From Pseudomonas sp. AFG_SD02_1510_Pfu_092 (GTDB lineage: Bacteria; Pseudomonadota; Gammaproteobacteria; Pseudomonadales; Pseudomonadaceae), in NCBI RefSeq assembly GCF_003331055.1, contig NZ_PUQD01000032.1, positions 1 through 59,727 on the forward strand: a stretch of 59,727 nucleotides of DNA, in the 5' to 3' direction. The translations under genes were made by a program, and so were the position numbers. This document shows positions 9,714 through 19,910 of the stretch, piece after piece. Every line of letters begins with the position of its first letter. The stretch's first letter is position 1. The notes below the pieces were generated by a model. The model did no database searches. It saw only the letters and a list, made by a program, of their open reading frames with translations, and was not told the origin of the DNA.

Positions 9714-9834
9714 ATGTCCCTGCCCGACGCTTCACGGTGCCCATGTTCCAAGCATAGATCGCGCCCGCCAGGTGGCTGTCCGGCAGGTCAAATAAAGCGC
9801 CTGCCCCCTCTGCGCGACGAGTGGCCAAGTACGC

Positions 9835-9840
9835 TACAAT
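9835..9840 (+). promoter_or_regulatory. candidate -10 element for the GntR-smc unit
   Basis: A TACAAT hexamer about 41 bases before the GntR ATG; no convincing -35 is visible 16-18 bases upstream. Confidence 0.35.
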
Positions 9841-9880
9841 CCGCCCCTTGTGCCCAGTTCAATGATTTTGAAGGATAACC

Positions 9881-10540
9881 ATGACGTTCAAGGCCCCGGA
9901 CAGCCTCTCCGAGCAGATTGCCGATTACCTGGCCGAACGCATCATCCGCGGCGAGCTGGCGCCAGGCGAGCGCATCCAGGAGCAGAAGGTTACCCAGGCC
10001 CTCAACGTCAGCCGCGGTTCGGTGCGCGAAGCACTGCTGATCCTCGAACGCCGCCACCTGGTGGCGATCTTGCCGCGCCGCGGCGCGCATGTGACCGAAC
10101 TGGACGAGCGCAGCGTGCGCAGCCTGTGCACGCTGATGGGCGAGTTCTACATCCTGCTGGGTAACGCGGTCGCACAAAAATGGCGCACCGATGCCGACCT
10201 GCGCCCGTTCCTGGATATCCAGCAGCGCCTGCAGCAAGCCCATGAGCAAACGGACATCGAGGCCTTCGTCGCCCACAGCTTCGCGGTCATGCGCGCGGCC
10301 TATCCGTTCGCCGACAACCCGTTCCTGCAGGAAACCGTGGAAAACCTGCAGCCGGCCATGAGCCGTGCCTATTACCTGTCGCTGGAGCAGCGCCAGGCCA
10401 ACATGATCGACTACCTGGACCTGTTCGCCCGCCTGCTCGACGCCGTGGTCGCCCGTGACCTGCCGCGCATTCGCGAGGTGCTCACCGCCTACGGCCAGCG
10501 CAGTTGCGAACTGGTGCTGGCGGCGCTGGCCCGAGGCTGA
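9881..10540 (+). CDS. GntR/FCD-family transcriptional regulator
   Basis: 219 residues. The N-terminal winged helix (about residues 8-75, with TQALNVSRGSVREALLIL) and a C-terminal helical FCD domain define the family. Similarity to the other GntR protein at the far end of the purine block is only family-level. The ATG at 9881 follows AAGGAT. The gene is divergent from xdhABC-guaD, a position typical of a local repressor. It also ends just 3 bases before smc, so readthrough into smc is likely. Whether it controls xdh, smc or both is not decidable from sequence. Confidence 0.88.
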   Translation: MTFKAPDSLSEQIADYLAERIIRGELAPGERIQEQKVTQALNVSRGSVREALLILERRHLVAILPRRGAHVTELDERSVRSLCTLMGEFYILLGNAVAQKWRTDADLRPFLDIQQRLQQAHEQTDIEAFVAHSFAVMRAAYPFADNPFLQETVENLQPAMSRAYYLSLEQRQANMIDYLDLFARLLDAVVARDLPRIREVLTAYGQRSCELVLAALARG

Positions 10541-10543
10541 CCG

Positions 10544-13500
10544 ATGCGCCTGAAGTGCATTCGCCTGGCCGGCTTCAAGTCGTTCGTCGACCCGACCACG
10601 GTCAACTTCCCCAGCAACATGGCGGCCGTGGTCGGGCCCAACGGTTGCGGCAAGTCCAACATCATCGACGCCGTGCGCTGGGTGATGGGCGAAAGTTCGG
10701 CGAAAAACCTGCGCGGCGAGTCGATGACCGACGTCATCTTCAATGGCTCCAGCGGGCGCAAGCCGGTCAGCCAGGCCAGCATCGAACTGGTGTTCGACAA
10801 CAGCGAAACCACCCTGGTCGGCGAATATGCCGCCTACGCCGAGATCTCCATCCGCCGCAAGGTCACCCGCGACGGGCAGAACAGCTACTACCTCAACGGC
10901 ACCAAGTGCCGCCGGCGTGACATCACCGACATCTTCCTCGGCACCGGCCTGGGGCCACGCAGCTACTCGATCATCGAGCAGGGCATGATCTCCAAGCTGA
11001 TCGAGGCCAAGCCCGAAGAGCTGCGCAACTTCATCGAAGAAGCGGCCGGCATTTCCAAGTACAAGGAACGCCGCCGCGAAACCGAGAGCCGCATCCGCCG
11101 TACCCAGGAAAACCTGGCGCGCCTGACCGACCTGCGCGAAGAGCTGGAGCGTCAGCTGGAACGCTTGCAGCGCCAGGCCCAGGCAGCCGAGAAATACCGC
11201 GAGTACAAGGCCCAGGAACGCCAGCTGAAGGCGCGCCTGTCGGCCTTGCGCTGGCGCGACCTGGACGAGCGGGTGCGCCAGCGCGAAGCGGTGATTGGCG
11301 ATCAGGATGTGTCGCATGAGGCGCTGGTGGCCGAGCAGCGCAATGCCGATGCCAGCATCGAGCGCCTGCGCGACGGCCATCACGAATTGTCCGAACGCTT
11401 CAACCAGGTACAGGGCCGCTTCTACTCGGTGGCCGGGGACATCGCCCGGGTCGAGCAGAGCATCCAGCACGGCCAGCAGCGCCTGCGCCAGTTGCAGGAC
11501 GACTTCAAGGAAGCCGAACGCACGCGCCTGGAGACCGAATCGCACCTGGGCCACGACCGCACCCTGCTGGCCACCCTCGGCGAAGAGCTGGCCATGCTCG
11601 AGCCCGAGCAGGAAATGACCCTGGCCGCTGCCGAAGAGGCGGCTGCCGCCCTGGAAGAAGCCGAAGCTGGCATGCACGGCTGGCAGGAGCAATGGGACAG
11701 TTTCAACAGCCGTTCGGCCGAGCCGCGGCGCCAGGCCGAAGTGCAGCAGGCCCGCCTGCAGCAGCTGGAAGCCAGCCTGGAGCGCCAGGCCGAACGCCAG
11801 CGCAAGCTGGGCGAGGAGCGCGAGCAACTGGGCAGCGACCCGCAGGAAGCTGAGCTGCTCGAAGGGGCCGAGCAGCTGGCCAGCAGCGAAATGCTGCTGG
11901 AAGCCCTGCAACTGGACGAAGAACAGGTGGTCGAGCGCCTGGAAGGCGTGCGCGAGCAGTTGCAACAGGCCACCCAGGCCCAGCAGCAGGCGCAGGGTGA
12001 CCTGCAACGCCTGGGCGGCCGCCTGGCTTCGCTCGAGGCTTTGCAGCAGGCTGCCCTGGAGCCGGGAGCCGGCGCTGCGGACTGGTTGCAAGGGCAAGGC
12101 CTGGCGCAACAACCGCGCCTTGCCGAAGGGTTGCGCGTGGAACCGGGTTGGGAGCTGGCGGTGGAAACGGTGCTTGGCGCCGACTTGCAGGCCGTGCTGG
12201 TGGACGATTTCGCTCGCCTCGAATTCGCCGGGCTGGAGCAGGGCGAATTGCGCTTGCTGCAAGCCGGCAGCCCTGGTTCCGCGTTGCCCGGCAGCCTGCT
12301 GGACAAGGTCGATGGCCCGATCGACCTGACGCCCTGGCTGGGCCAGGTCAAACCCGTGGCAGACCTGGCCCAGGCGCTGGCTCAGCGTGCCTCGCTCGGC
12401 GACGGCCAGAGCCTGGTCAGCCGTGATGGCTATTGGCTTGGCCGGCACTTCCTGCGGGTGCGCCGAGGTGGCGAAGCCGAAGGCGGGGTACTGGCGCGCG
12501 GCCAGGAAATCGAACGCCTGGGCCACGAGCAGATGGAACAGGAAGCGGCGCTGGAGCAGCTGGAGCAGCAACTGCAGGGCCTGCGCGAGCAGCAACTGGG
12601 CCTGGAAGAGCAGCGTGAACAGCTGCGCCGTCGCAGCCAGGAAGAAAACCGCCTGCACGGCGAACTGAAGGCCAACCTGTCGGCCAGCCGCGCCCGCGCC
12701 GAGCAAGTCGAGCTGCGCCGCCGGCGCTTGCAGGAAGAACTGGCCGAACTGGACGAACAGCGCGCCCTGGAGCATGAGCAACTGGGCGAAGCGCGCTTGC
12801 TGCTGCAAGAGGCCCTGGAACTGATGGCCCAGGACACCGAGCAGCGCGAGCAGCTGATGGCCCGCCGCGACACCCTGCGCGAAAGCCTCGACCGCGTGCG
12901 CCAGGAAGCCCGCCAGCACAAGGACCACGGCCACCAGCTGGCCGTGCGCCTGGGCTCGCTGCGCGCCCAGCACGATTCCACCCGCCAGGCCCTGGAGCGT
13001 CTGGAACAACAGGCCGCGCGCCTGAGCGAGCGCCAGGAGCAGCTGAGCCTGAACCTGGAAGAGGGCGCCGCGCCGCTGGAAGAGTTGCGCCTGAAGCTGG
13101 AAGAGTTGCTGGAGCGGCGCATGAGCGTCGACGAGGAAATGCGCCAGGCTCGCCTGCACATGGACGAAGCCGACCGCGAACTGCGCGATGCCGAGCGGCG
13201 CCGTACCCAGGCCGAGCAGCAGGCGCAACTGCTGCGTGGCCAGCTGGAGCAGCTGCGCCTGGAGTGCCAGGGCCTGGATGTGCGGCGCAAGACCTTGCAA
13301 GAGCAATTGCTGGCCGATGGCTACGACCTGCAAGGCGTGCTCGCCACCCTCGAGGCTGACGCCAGCGAGCAGGGCACCGAACAGGAACTGGAGCAGCTCG
13401 AAGCGCGTATCCAGCGGCTGGGCGCGATCAACCTGGCCGCCATCGAAGAGTATGAGCAGCAGTCCGAGCGCAAGCGCTACCTGGACGCTCAGGATGCCGA

Positions 13501-14032
13501 CCTGGTCGAGGCCCTGGAGACTCTGGAAAACGTCATTCGCAAGATCGACAAGGAAACCCGCAACCGCTTCAAAGATACCTTTGATCAGATAAATGCCGGA
13601 TTACAGGCACTTTTCCCAAAAGTTTTCGGTGGTGGCAGCGCTTATCTGGAACTGACGGGCGAAGATCTACTCGATACAGGGGTGACGATCATGGCGCGGC
13701 CACCGGGCAAGAAGAACAGCACCATCCATCTGCTGTCCGGCGGCGAAAAAGCACTGACCGCCTTGGCGCTGGTGTTCGCCATCTTCAAGCTGAACCCCGC
13801 ACCGTTCTGCATGCTCGATGAAGTCGATGCGCCGCTGGACGATGCCAACGTCGGGCGTTACGCCCGCCTGGTCAAGGAAATGAGTGAGAGCGTGCAATTC
13901 ATCTACATCACCCATAACAAGATTGCCATGGAGATGGCCGATCAATTGATGGGGGTGACCATGCACGAACCGGGCTGTTCACGCCTGGTGGCGGTCGATG
14001 TGGAGGAGGCGATGGCCATGGTCGACGCCTGA
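10544..14032 (+). CDS. smc: chromosome partition protein SMC
   Basis: 1162 residues, the usual length for Pseudomonas SMC. Walker A (GPNGCGKSN) is at residues 31-39. Two long Glu/Gln/Arg-rich coiled coils (about 170-500 and 650-1000) flank a hinge near 510-640. The C-terminal head has the signature LLSGGEKALTALAL (about 1064) and Walker B CMLDEVDAPLDD (about 1089). SMC dimers with ScpAB compact and segregate the chromosome. The start overlaps the upstream GntR transcription unit (3-base gap). The coding strand is extremely rich in CAG/GAG/CTG, which generates long false reading frames on the opposite strand. Confidence 0.97.
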   Translation: MRLKCIRLAGFKSFVDPTTVNFPSNMAAVVGPNGCGKSNIIDAVRWVMGESSAKNLRGESMTDVIFNGSSGRKPVSQASIELVFDNSETTLVGEYAAYAEISIRRKVTRDGQNSYYLNGTKCRRRDITDIFLGTGLGPRSYSIIEQGMISKLIEAKPEELRNFIEEAAGISKYKERRRETESRIRRTQENLARLTDLREELERQLERLQRQAQAAEKYREYKAQERQLKARLSALRWRDLDERVRQREAVIGDQDVSHEALVAEQRNADASIERLRDGHHELSERFNQVQGRFYSVAGDIARVEQSIQHGQQRLRQLQDDFKEAERTRLETESHLGHDRTLLATLGEELAMLEPEQEMTLAAAEEAAAALEEAEAGMHGWQEQWDSFNSRSAEPRRQAEVQQARLQQLEASLERQAERQRKLGEEREQLGSDPQEAELLEGAEQLASSEMLLEALQLDEEQVVERLEGVREQLQQATQAQQQAQGDLQRLGGRLASLEALQQAALEPGAGAADWLQGQGLAQQPRLAEGLRVEPGWELAVETVLGADLQAVLVDDFARLEFAGLEQGELRLLQAGSPGSALPGSLLDKVDGPIDLTPWLGQVKPVADLAQALAQRASLGDGQSLVSRDGYWLGRHFLRVRRGGEAEGGVLARGQEIERLGHEQMEQEAALEQLEQQLQGLREQQLGLEEQREQLRRRSQEENRLHGELKANLSASRARAEQVELRRRRLQEELAELDEQRALEHEQLGEARLLLQEALELMAQDTEQREQLMARRDTLRESLDRVRQEARQHKDHGHQLAVRLGSLRAQHDSTRQALERLEQQAARLSERQEQLSLNLEEGAAPLEELRLKLEELLERRMSVDEEMRQARLHMDEADRELRDAERRRTQAEQQAQLLRGQLEQLRLECQGLDVRRKTLQEQLLADGYDLQGVLATLEADASEQGTEQELEQLEARIQRLGAINLAAIEEYEQQSERKRYLDAQDADLVEALETLENVIRKIDKETRNRFKDTFDQINAGLQALFPKVFGGGSAYLELTGEDLLDTGVTIMARPPGKKNSTIHLLSGGEKALTALALVFAIFKLNPAPFCMLDEVDAPLDDANVGRYARLVKEMSESVQFIYITHNKIAMEMADQLMGVTMHEPGCSRLVAVDVEEAMAMVDA

Positions 14033-14045
14033 GACTGCAGTTCGA

Positions 14046-14069
14046 GGGCATTTCCATAGCGAAATGCCC
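14046..14069 (+). other. intergenic hairpin after smc
   Basis: GGGCATTTC and GAAATGCCC form a 9-bp stem with a 6-base loop, 14 bases past the smc stop. It has no T-tract, so it is at best a weak terminator or an RNA-processing signal. Confidence 0.5.
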
Positions 14070-14236
14070 CCGTCATGTGCGACAGACGGTGTAAAGTTGT
14101 CTTTGGTCGTGCTAGCTTAATGTCACTCGTTTTTTGCGTGGGTAAAACGCCTGTCAGAACATAGAGTTGGCGCCACGTGTTAAAGGGCTTTGAACCCTTT
14201 GTTTTCAAGCATATTTTTATAGAGGCACGGGATTAC

Positions 14237-15127
14237 ATGGAAATCGGTCTGCGCGAGTGGCTGATCGTCATCGGCATCATTGTCATTGCCGGGATTCTTT
14301 TCGACGGCTGGCGCCGCATGCGCGGCGGAAAAGGCAAGTTGAAATTCCGTCTGGATCGCAGTTACTCCAACCTGCCGGACGATGAGGGCAATGCCGAAGT
14401 GCTTGGCCCGTCGCGGGTGCTGGATACCCACAAGGAGCCTGAGCTTGACGAAAGCGACCTGCCGTCGCTCAGCGCTTCCGGGCGTGATCGCGAGCGCGAG
14501 CCGAAACCGGCCAAGGCCGGCAAGCGCGGCAAGCGTGCCACTGCTGCGGCCGATGCGCAGCAGGGCGACCTGAACCTGAGCGCCGAGCCGCGCGAGGCCG
14601 ACCTGTTCGCCGACAGCGATGACGACTTTGCCGCGGACAACAACCGCAGCAGCGCCAGCGCGCCTGCCAGCAGCAGCGTCAAGGAGCTGCCGCCGGCCGA
14701 AGAGGTGCTGGTGATCAGCGTGATCTCCCGCGACGAGGGTGGCTTCAAGGGCCCGGCGCTGCTGCAGAACATCCTGGAAAGCGGCCTGCGCTTTGGCGAA
14801 ATGGATATCTTCCATCGCCACGAGAGCATGGCTGGCCACGGCGAAGTGCTGTTCTCCATGGCCAACGCCGTCAAGCCCGGCGTGTTCGACCTGGACGACA
14901 TCGATCATTTCAGCACTCGCGCGGTGAGCTTCTTCCTCGGCCTGCCGGGCCCGCGTCATCCGAAGCAGGCCTTCGATGTAATGGTGGCCGCGGCGCGCAA
15001 GCTGGCTCACGAACTGAACGGCGAGCTCAAGGACGACCAGCGCAGCGTGCTGACCGCCCAGACCATCGAGCACTATCGCCAGCGTATCGTCGAGTTCGAA
15101 CGCCGCGCGCTGACCCAGAAGCGCTGA
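14237..15127 (+). CDS. zipA: cell division protein ZipA
   Basis: 296 residues; tethers FtsZ to the inner membrane at the division site. The order is right for the family: a single N-terminal membrane helix (about residues 7-22, [14 protein letters not shown]), a basic then acidic, Ser/Ala/Asp-rich disordered linker (about 30-155), and a C-terminal FtsZ-binding ZipA domain (about 160-290, starting [16 protein letters not shown]). The ATG at 14237 starts [10 protein letters not shown] and follows GAGG; an upstream ATG at 14177 would add 20 residues in front of the membrane helix. It lies between smc and ligA, as in other pseudomonads. Confidence 0.94.
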   Translation: MEIGLREWLIVIGIIVIAGILFDGWRRMRGGKGKLKFRLDRSYSNLPDDEGNAEVLGPSRVLDTHKEPELDESDLPSLSASGRDREREPKPAKAGKRGKRATAAADAQQGDLNLSAEPREADLFADSDDDFAADNNRSSASAPASSSVKELPPAEEVLVISVISRDEGGFKGPALLQNILESGLRFGEMDIFHRHESMAGHGEVLFSMANAVKPGVFDLDDIDHFSTRAVSFFLGLPGPRHPKQAFDVMVAAARKLAHELNGELKDDQRSVLTAQTIEHYRQRIVEFERRALTQKR

Positions 15128-15190
15128 CAGATCCAGACGAAAGAGCAGCCTGAGGGCGTGCTGGTCGGTTCGGGTGTCGCTGTTGCCTGT

Positions 15191-17693
<2,503 letters not shown>

Positions 17694-17708
17694 GCACCGC
17701 GCGGCCCA

Positions 17709-17795
17709 CTGTGGGAGCGGGCATGCCCGCGAACACCGGCAAAGCCGGTGCCATCCCCCGCAGCGCCTGCTTCGCGGGCATGCCCGCTCCCACAG
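17709..17795. repeat. inverted REP pair
   Basis: CTGTGGGAGCGGGCATGCCC and its reverse complement enclose a smaller ACCGGC/GCCGGT hairpin. The pair starts 16 bases after ligA. Confidence 0.9.
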
Positions 17796-17876
17796 GTTGC
17801 GCGCTGGTTTTGCTGCCAGCGCCAGCCAGGCCCTGACAAGTCATTGAGAAATGATGACTTTTTCTCCGTCCAGAGG

Positions 17877-17904
17877 TTGTATCTCCCCTCAAGACCGGTA
17901 CAAT
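17877..17904 (+). promoter_or_regulatory. sigma-70 promoter of the 4.5S RNA gene
   Basis: TTGTAT (17877-17882), a 16-base spacer and TACAAT (17899-17904). A start near 17911 would place a perfect CTCGCT-GTTC-AGCGAG hairpin (17912-17927) in the 5' leader, just before the mature RNA. Confidence 0.65.
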
Positions 17905-17932
17905 GGCGCCACTCGCTGTTCAGCGAGCTCTG

Positions 17933-18047
17933 TAGTGGTGGCCCCATCGGTCCCCCCGCATTGATTACCCGTTAACCTGGTCAGGCCCGGAAGGGAGCAG
18001 CCATAGCGGGAACATCGAGTGCCGGGGTGTGGCTGGTGGGGCTGCCT
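17933..18047 (+). ncRNA. ffs: signal recognition particle 4.5S RNA
   Basis: The SRP domain IV hallmark GGTCAGGCCCGGAAGGGAGC (GGAAGGGAGCAGCC region, 17979-18002) is present. The flanks GTGGCCCCATCGGTCCCCCC and GGGGTGTGGCTGGTGGGGCT pair to form one long hairpin, as in E. coli 4.5S RNA. The RNA binds Ffh and targets membrane-protein ribosomes to the inner membrane. The exact 5' and 3' ends are estimated from the outer stem. Confidence 0.93.
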
Positions 18048-18057
18048 CCATTTCAGG

Positions 18058-18075
18058 TCCTTGAAAGTTCAAGGA
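18058..18075 (+). other. perfect dyad after ffs
   Basis: TCCTTGAA-AG-TTCAAGGA, 8-bp stem, directly downstream of the 4.5S RNA. It lacks a T-run but is well placed to be a 3'-end processing or termination hairpin. Confidence 0.45.
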
Positions 18076-18190
18076 TTGCTCGCTCCAGAATCTTGAAGTT
18101 GAATTGTCCTTGGTGTCTCTACCAGGTGTTCGGCTATGCCCCTCGGTTTTTACTTCGCCTCAGTCCGGCCAACACCCAGCGCCATGCTTC

Positions 18191-18218
18191 GCGTACGGCC
18201 TTGCTTGAGACCGTACGC
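18191..18218. other. inverted repeat downstream of the lipoprotein gene
   Basis: GCGTACGG-N12-CCGTACGC, a perfect 8-bp stem, 19 bases beyond the stop of the minus-strand lipoprotein gene and downstream of ffs. It may stop transcription from either side; no T-tract is present. Confidence 0.5.
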
Positions 18219-18236
18219 CAACCACACACCGAACGT

Positions 18237-18662
18237 TTACAGGTTGTACTTTTCGTCGATCCTGCGCTTATCGAGCGTGTAGCGCTTGAGGTCGATCGAG
18301 TCCGACTCCAGCTGGGCATCAAGCGCGTCCATGTCGCGCTTTTTCAGCGTGGCAAGGTGGGCTTTGGTGGCTTGGTAGTTGAGCATCTCTGCGGCGTCAT
18401 GCCCGCTGACCGGGTCCCACAGAATGGAGATCGGCCACAGCAGCAGGTTCACCACGCCAAAGCCGTATGCGCGGCCGTAGAACGAGCCGCCACCTGGCAG
18501 CAAGCCAAGGCCGGCGGCCAGCCCGGGGCTCTTTTCCTGAACCGCGAGGTTTCTGGCGCGATAGCTGGCAAGTTCCGACTCCTGGGCCGAATTGAGGCCG
18601 GTAGCACAACCCGTAGTCAGTGCTATCAGGGCGGCAGCGGTCAAATTGCGTACTGTGGACAT
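18237..18662 (-). CDS. small predicted lipoprotein of unknown function
   Basis: 141 residues. A short signal peptide with a hydrophobic core (AAALIALTTGC) ends at C19, which looks like a lipobox, so the protein is probably lipid-anchored. The middle is a Gly-rich hydrophobic stretch (about residues 46-80, LGLLPGGGSFYGR, then NLLLWPISILWDP). The C-terminus is a charged helix (about 90-141). The ATG at 18662 follows AGGAA with 7-8 bases spacing. I do not recognise the family. The gene converges on ffs, and nothing nearby suggests a role. Confidence 0.75.
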   Translation of the reverse strand: MSTVRNLTAAALIALTTGCATGLNSAQESELASYRARNLAVQEKSPGLAAGLGLLPGGGSFYGRAYGFGVVNLLLWPISILWDPVSGHDAAEMLNYQATKAHLATLKKRDMDALDAQLESDSIDLKRYTLDKRRIDEKYNL

Positions 18663-18780
18663 ACAGCATTTCCTAATTGTGGGTACTGTTCTCGGCGCAT
18701 CCTAGGCGCAGAGGCGCGCCACTTTACACTGGGGAGTGGCGCATTGATATCGCTTGGCGGAAGTCATGCAGAGCGGGTGC

Positions 18781-19203
18781 TCATTCAGGGCGGTTCAAGG
18801 CAGCCGTTGATCGGTTTTGCTTCCTTCCTTGCCCCGCCGCCGACAACTTCATTAGCCGCTGGAATTTCGCGCATGCCAGGTGATCCTCCTGCGGGCAATG
18901 CGCCGCATGCCGCAAGCCCTTGCTCATCGCCTGCAAGCGTTTGATCCGGGCATCCAGTTCGTCGGCCTTGGCGAGCAGCATCTGCCGGTCGACCTGCAGG
19001 TCCACCAGCATCGTCCCCACTTCATCCAGCGAAAACCCTGCCGCCTGGCCCAGGGCGATCAAGGCCAGCCGGTCTGCCACATCGGCTGCAAACTGCCGCC
19101 GCTGGCCGCGCCCGGCCAGCGACTGGAGCAGACCTTTGTTCTCGTAGTAACGCAGCGTCGAGGCGGGTACGCCTGTGCGTTTGGCGACGTCGGCAATGTC
19201 CAT
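18781..19203 (-). CDS. MerR-family transcriptional regulator
   Basis: 140 residues. The N-terminal MerR helix-turn-helix and wing (DIADVAKRTGVPASTLRYYENKG) is followed by a dimerising coiled coil (about 75-105). A C-terminal tail HCPQEDHLACAKF has two cysteines and two histidines that could bind a metal or respond to oxidation. The ATG at 19203 follows AAGGG; the upstream in-frame extension would overlap the promoter. It is divergent from a DUF2938 gene across an 81-base gap containing a classic MerR promoter, so it most likely controls that gene. The inducer is unknown. Confidence 0.88.
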   Translation of the reverse strand: MDIADVAKRTGVPASTLRYYENKGLLQSLAGRGQRRQFAADVADRLALIALGQAAGFSLDEVGTMLVDLQVDRQMLLAKADELDARIKRLQAMSKGLRHAAHCPQEDHLACAKFQRLMKLSAAGQGRKQNRSTAALNRPE

Positions 19204-19212
19204 TTCGGGCCC

Positions 19213-19243
19213 TTGACTTGAAGTTGACTTCAACTTCTATGCT
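19213..19243 (+). promoter_or_regulatory. MerR-type promoter and operator of the DUF2938 gene
   Basis: -35 TTGACT (19213-19218) and -10 TATGCT (19238-19243) are separated by 19 bases, the over-long spacer that MerR activators need. The perfect dyad TTGAAGT-TG-ACTTCAA (19218-19233) lies in the spacer. Confidence 0.8.
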
Positions 19244-19284
19244 GCGCGGCAGGGTGAATACCGTCAATCTTCGAGGGCTTTTCA

Positions 19285-19773
19285 ATGACGTTTACTGCGA
19301 TGATTTCTGCTGCCTTGCCGATTGGCATCGGTGCCACGGTGGTGATGGATGTGTGGGGGTTGCTGCTGCGTCGGCTGGGTATTGCCACGTTGAATTTCGC
19401 CATGCTCGGGCGTTGGGCCGGGCATCTGTGCAGCGGTCGTGTTCGGCACCAGGCGATTGCCAAGGCCGAGCCGGTACGGCACGAGCTGGCCTTGGGCTGG
19501 GGGATGCATTACGCCATCGGCCTGCTGTTCGCGATGCTGCTGGTCGTGGTTGCAGGGGAGGAGTGGCTAATGGCGCCGACGCTGTGGCCTGCGCTGGCGG
19601 TCGGCGTGGGGACGGTCGTGGCACCGTTGTGTTTCATGCAGCCGGCGATGGGGGCGGGGTTCTTTGCCTCGAAGACCCCGACGCCTGCGCGTAATTGCCT
19701 GAAGAGCCTGGCCACGCATGTCGTGTTTGGCGTGGGGTTGTTCTTGAGTGCGGGCCTGGTTGCGGCTGGGTGA
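19285..19773 (+). CDS. DUF2938-family membrane protein
   Basis: 162 residues with about four transmembrane helices and no catalytic motif that I recognise. The sequence (VVMDVWGLLLRRLG near residue 19, ELALGWGMHYAIGLLFA near 67) is consistent with the uncharacterised DUF2938 group. The ATG at 19285 has GAGGG about 8 bases upstream. It is divergent from, and very likely activated by, the MerR regulator next to it, which suggests an inducible membrane function such as metal or stress response. The function is not known. Confidence 0.8.
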   Translation: MTFTAMISAALPIGIGATVVMDVWGLLLRRLGIATLNFAMLGRWAGHLCSGRVRHQAIAKAEPVRHELALGWGMHYAIGLLFAMLLVVVAGEEWLMAPTLWPALAVGVGTVVAPLCFMQPAMGAGFFASKTPTPARNCLKSLATHVVFGVGLFLSAGLVAAG

Positions 19774-19780
19774 GGACTGC

Positions 19781-19800
19781 GCTTGCCCGCTACCACAGGG
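19781..19800. repeat. degenerate half REP
   Basis: GCTTGCCCGCTACCACAGGG resembles the distal half of a GTGGGAGCGGG-type REP with one substitution and no partner. Confidence 0.5.
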
Positions 19801-19910
19801 ATCGCGCAGGCTTTGAAAACATCAGCCGGGTGGTTGCACAGGGTGCAATTTTGCCCCCGCTCCGCTAGCATTAGCGATCTTCCGCTCGATCAGGCTGCGA
19901 TGGTTTTTCG

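Noticed and set aside
9788..13333. An 1181-codon open frame opposite smc with Leu/Gln/Ala-rich sequence.
   Set aside because: It mirrors the CAG/CTG-rich coiled-coil codons of smc; no domain or start signal is visible.
14046..14069. A rho-independent terminator after smc.
   Set aside because: The stem is good but is followed by CCCGTC rather than a T-tract, so it was recorded only as a hairpin.
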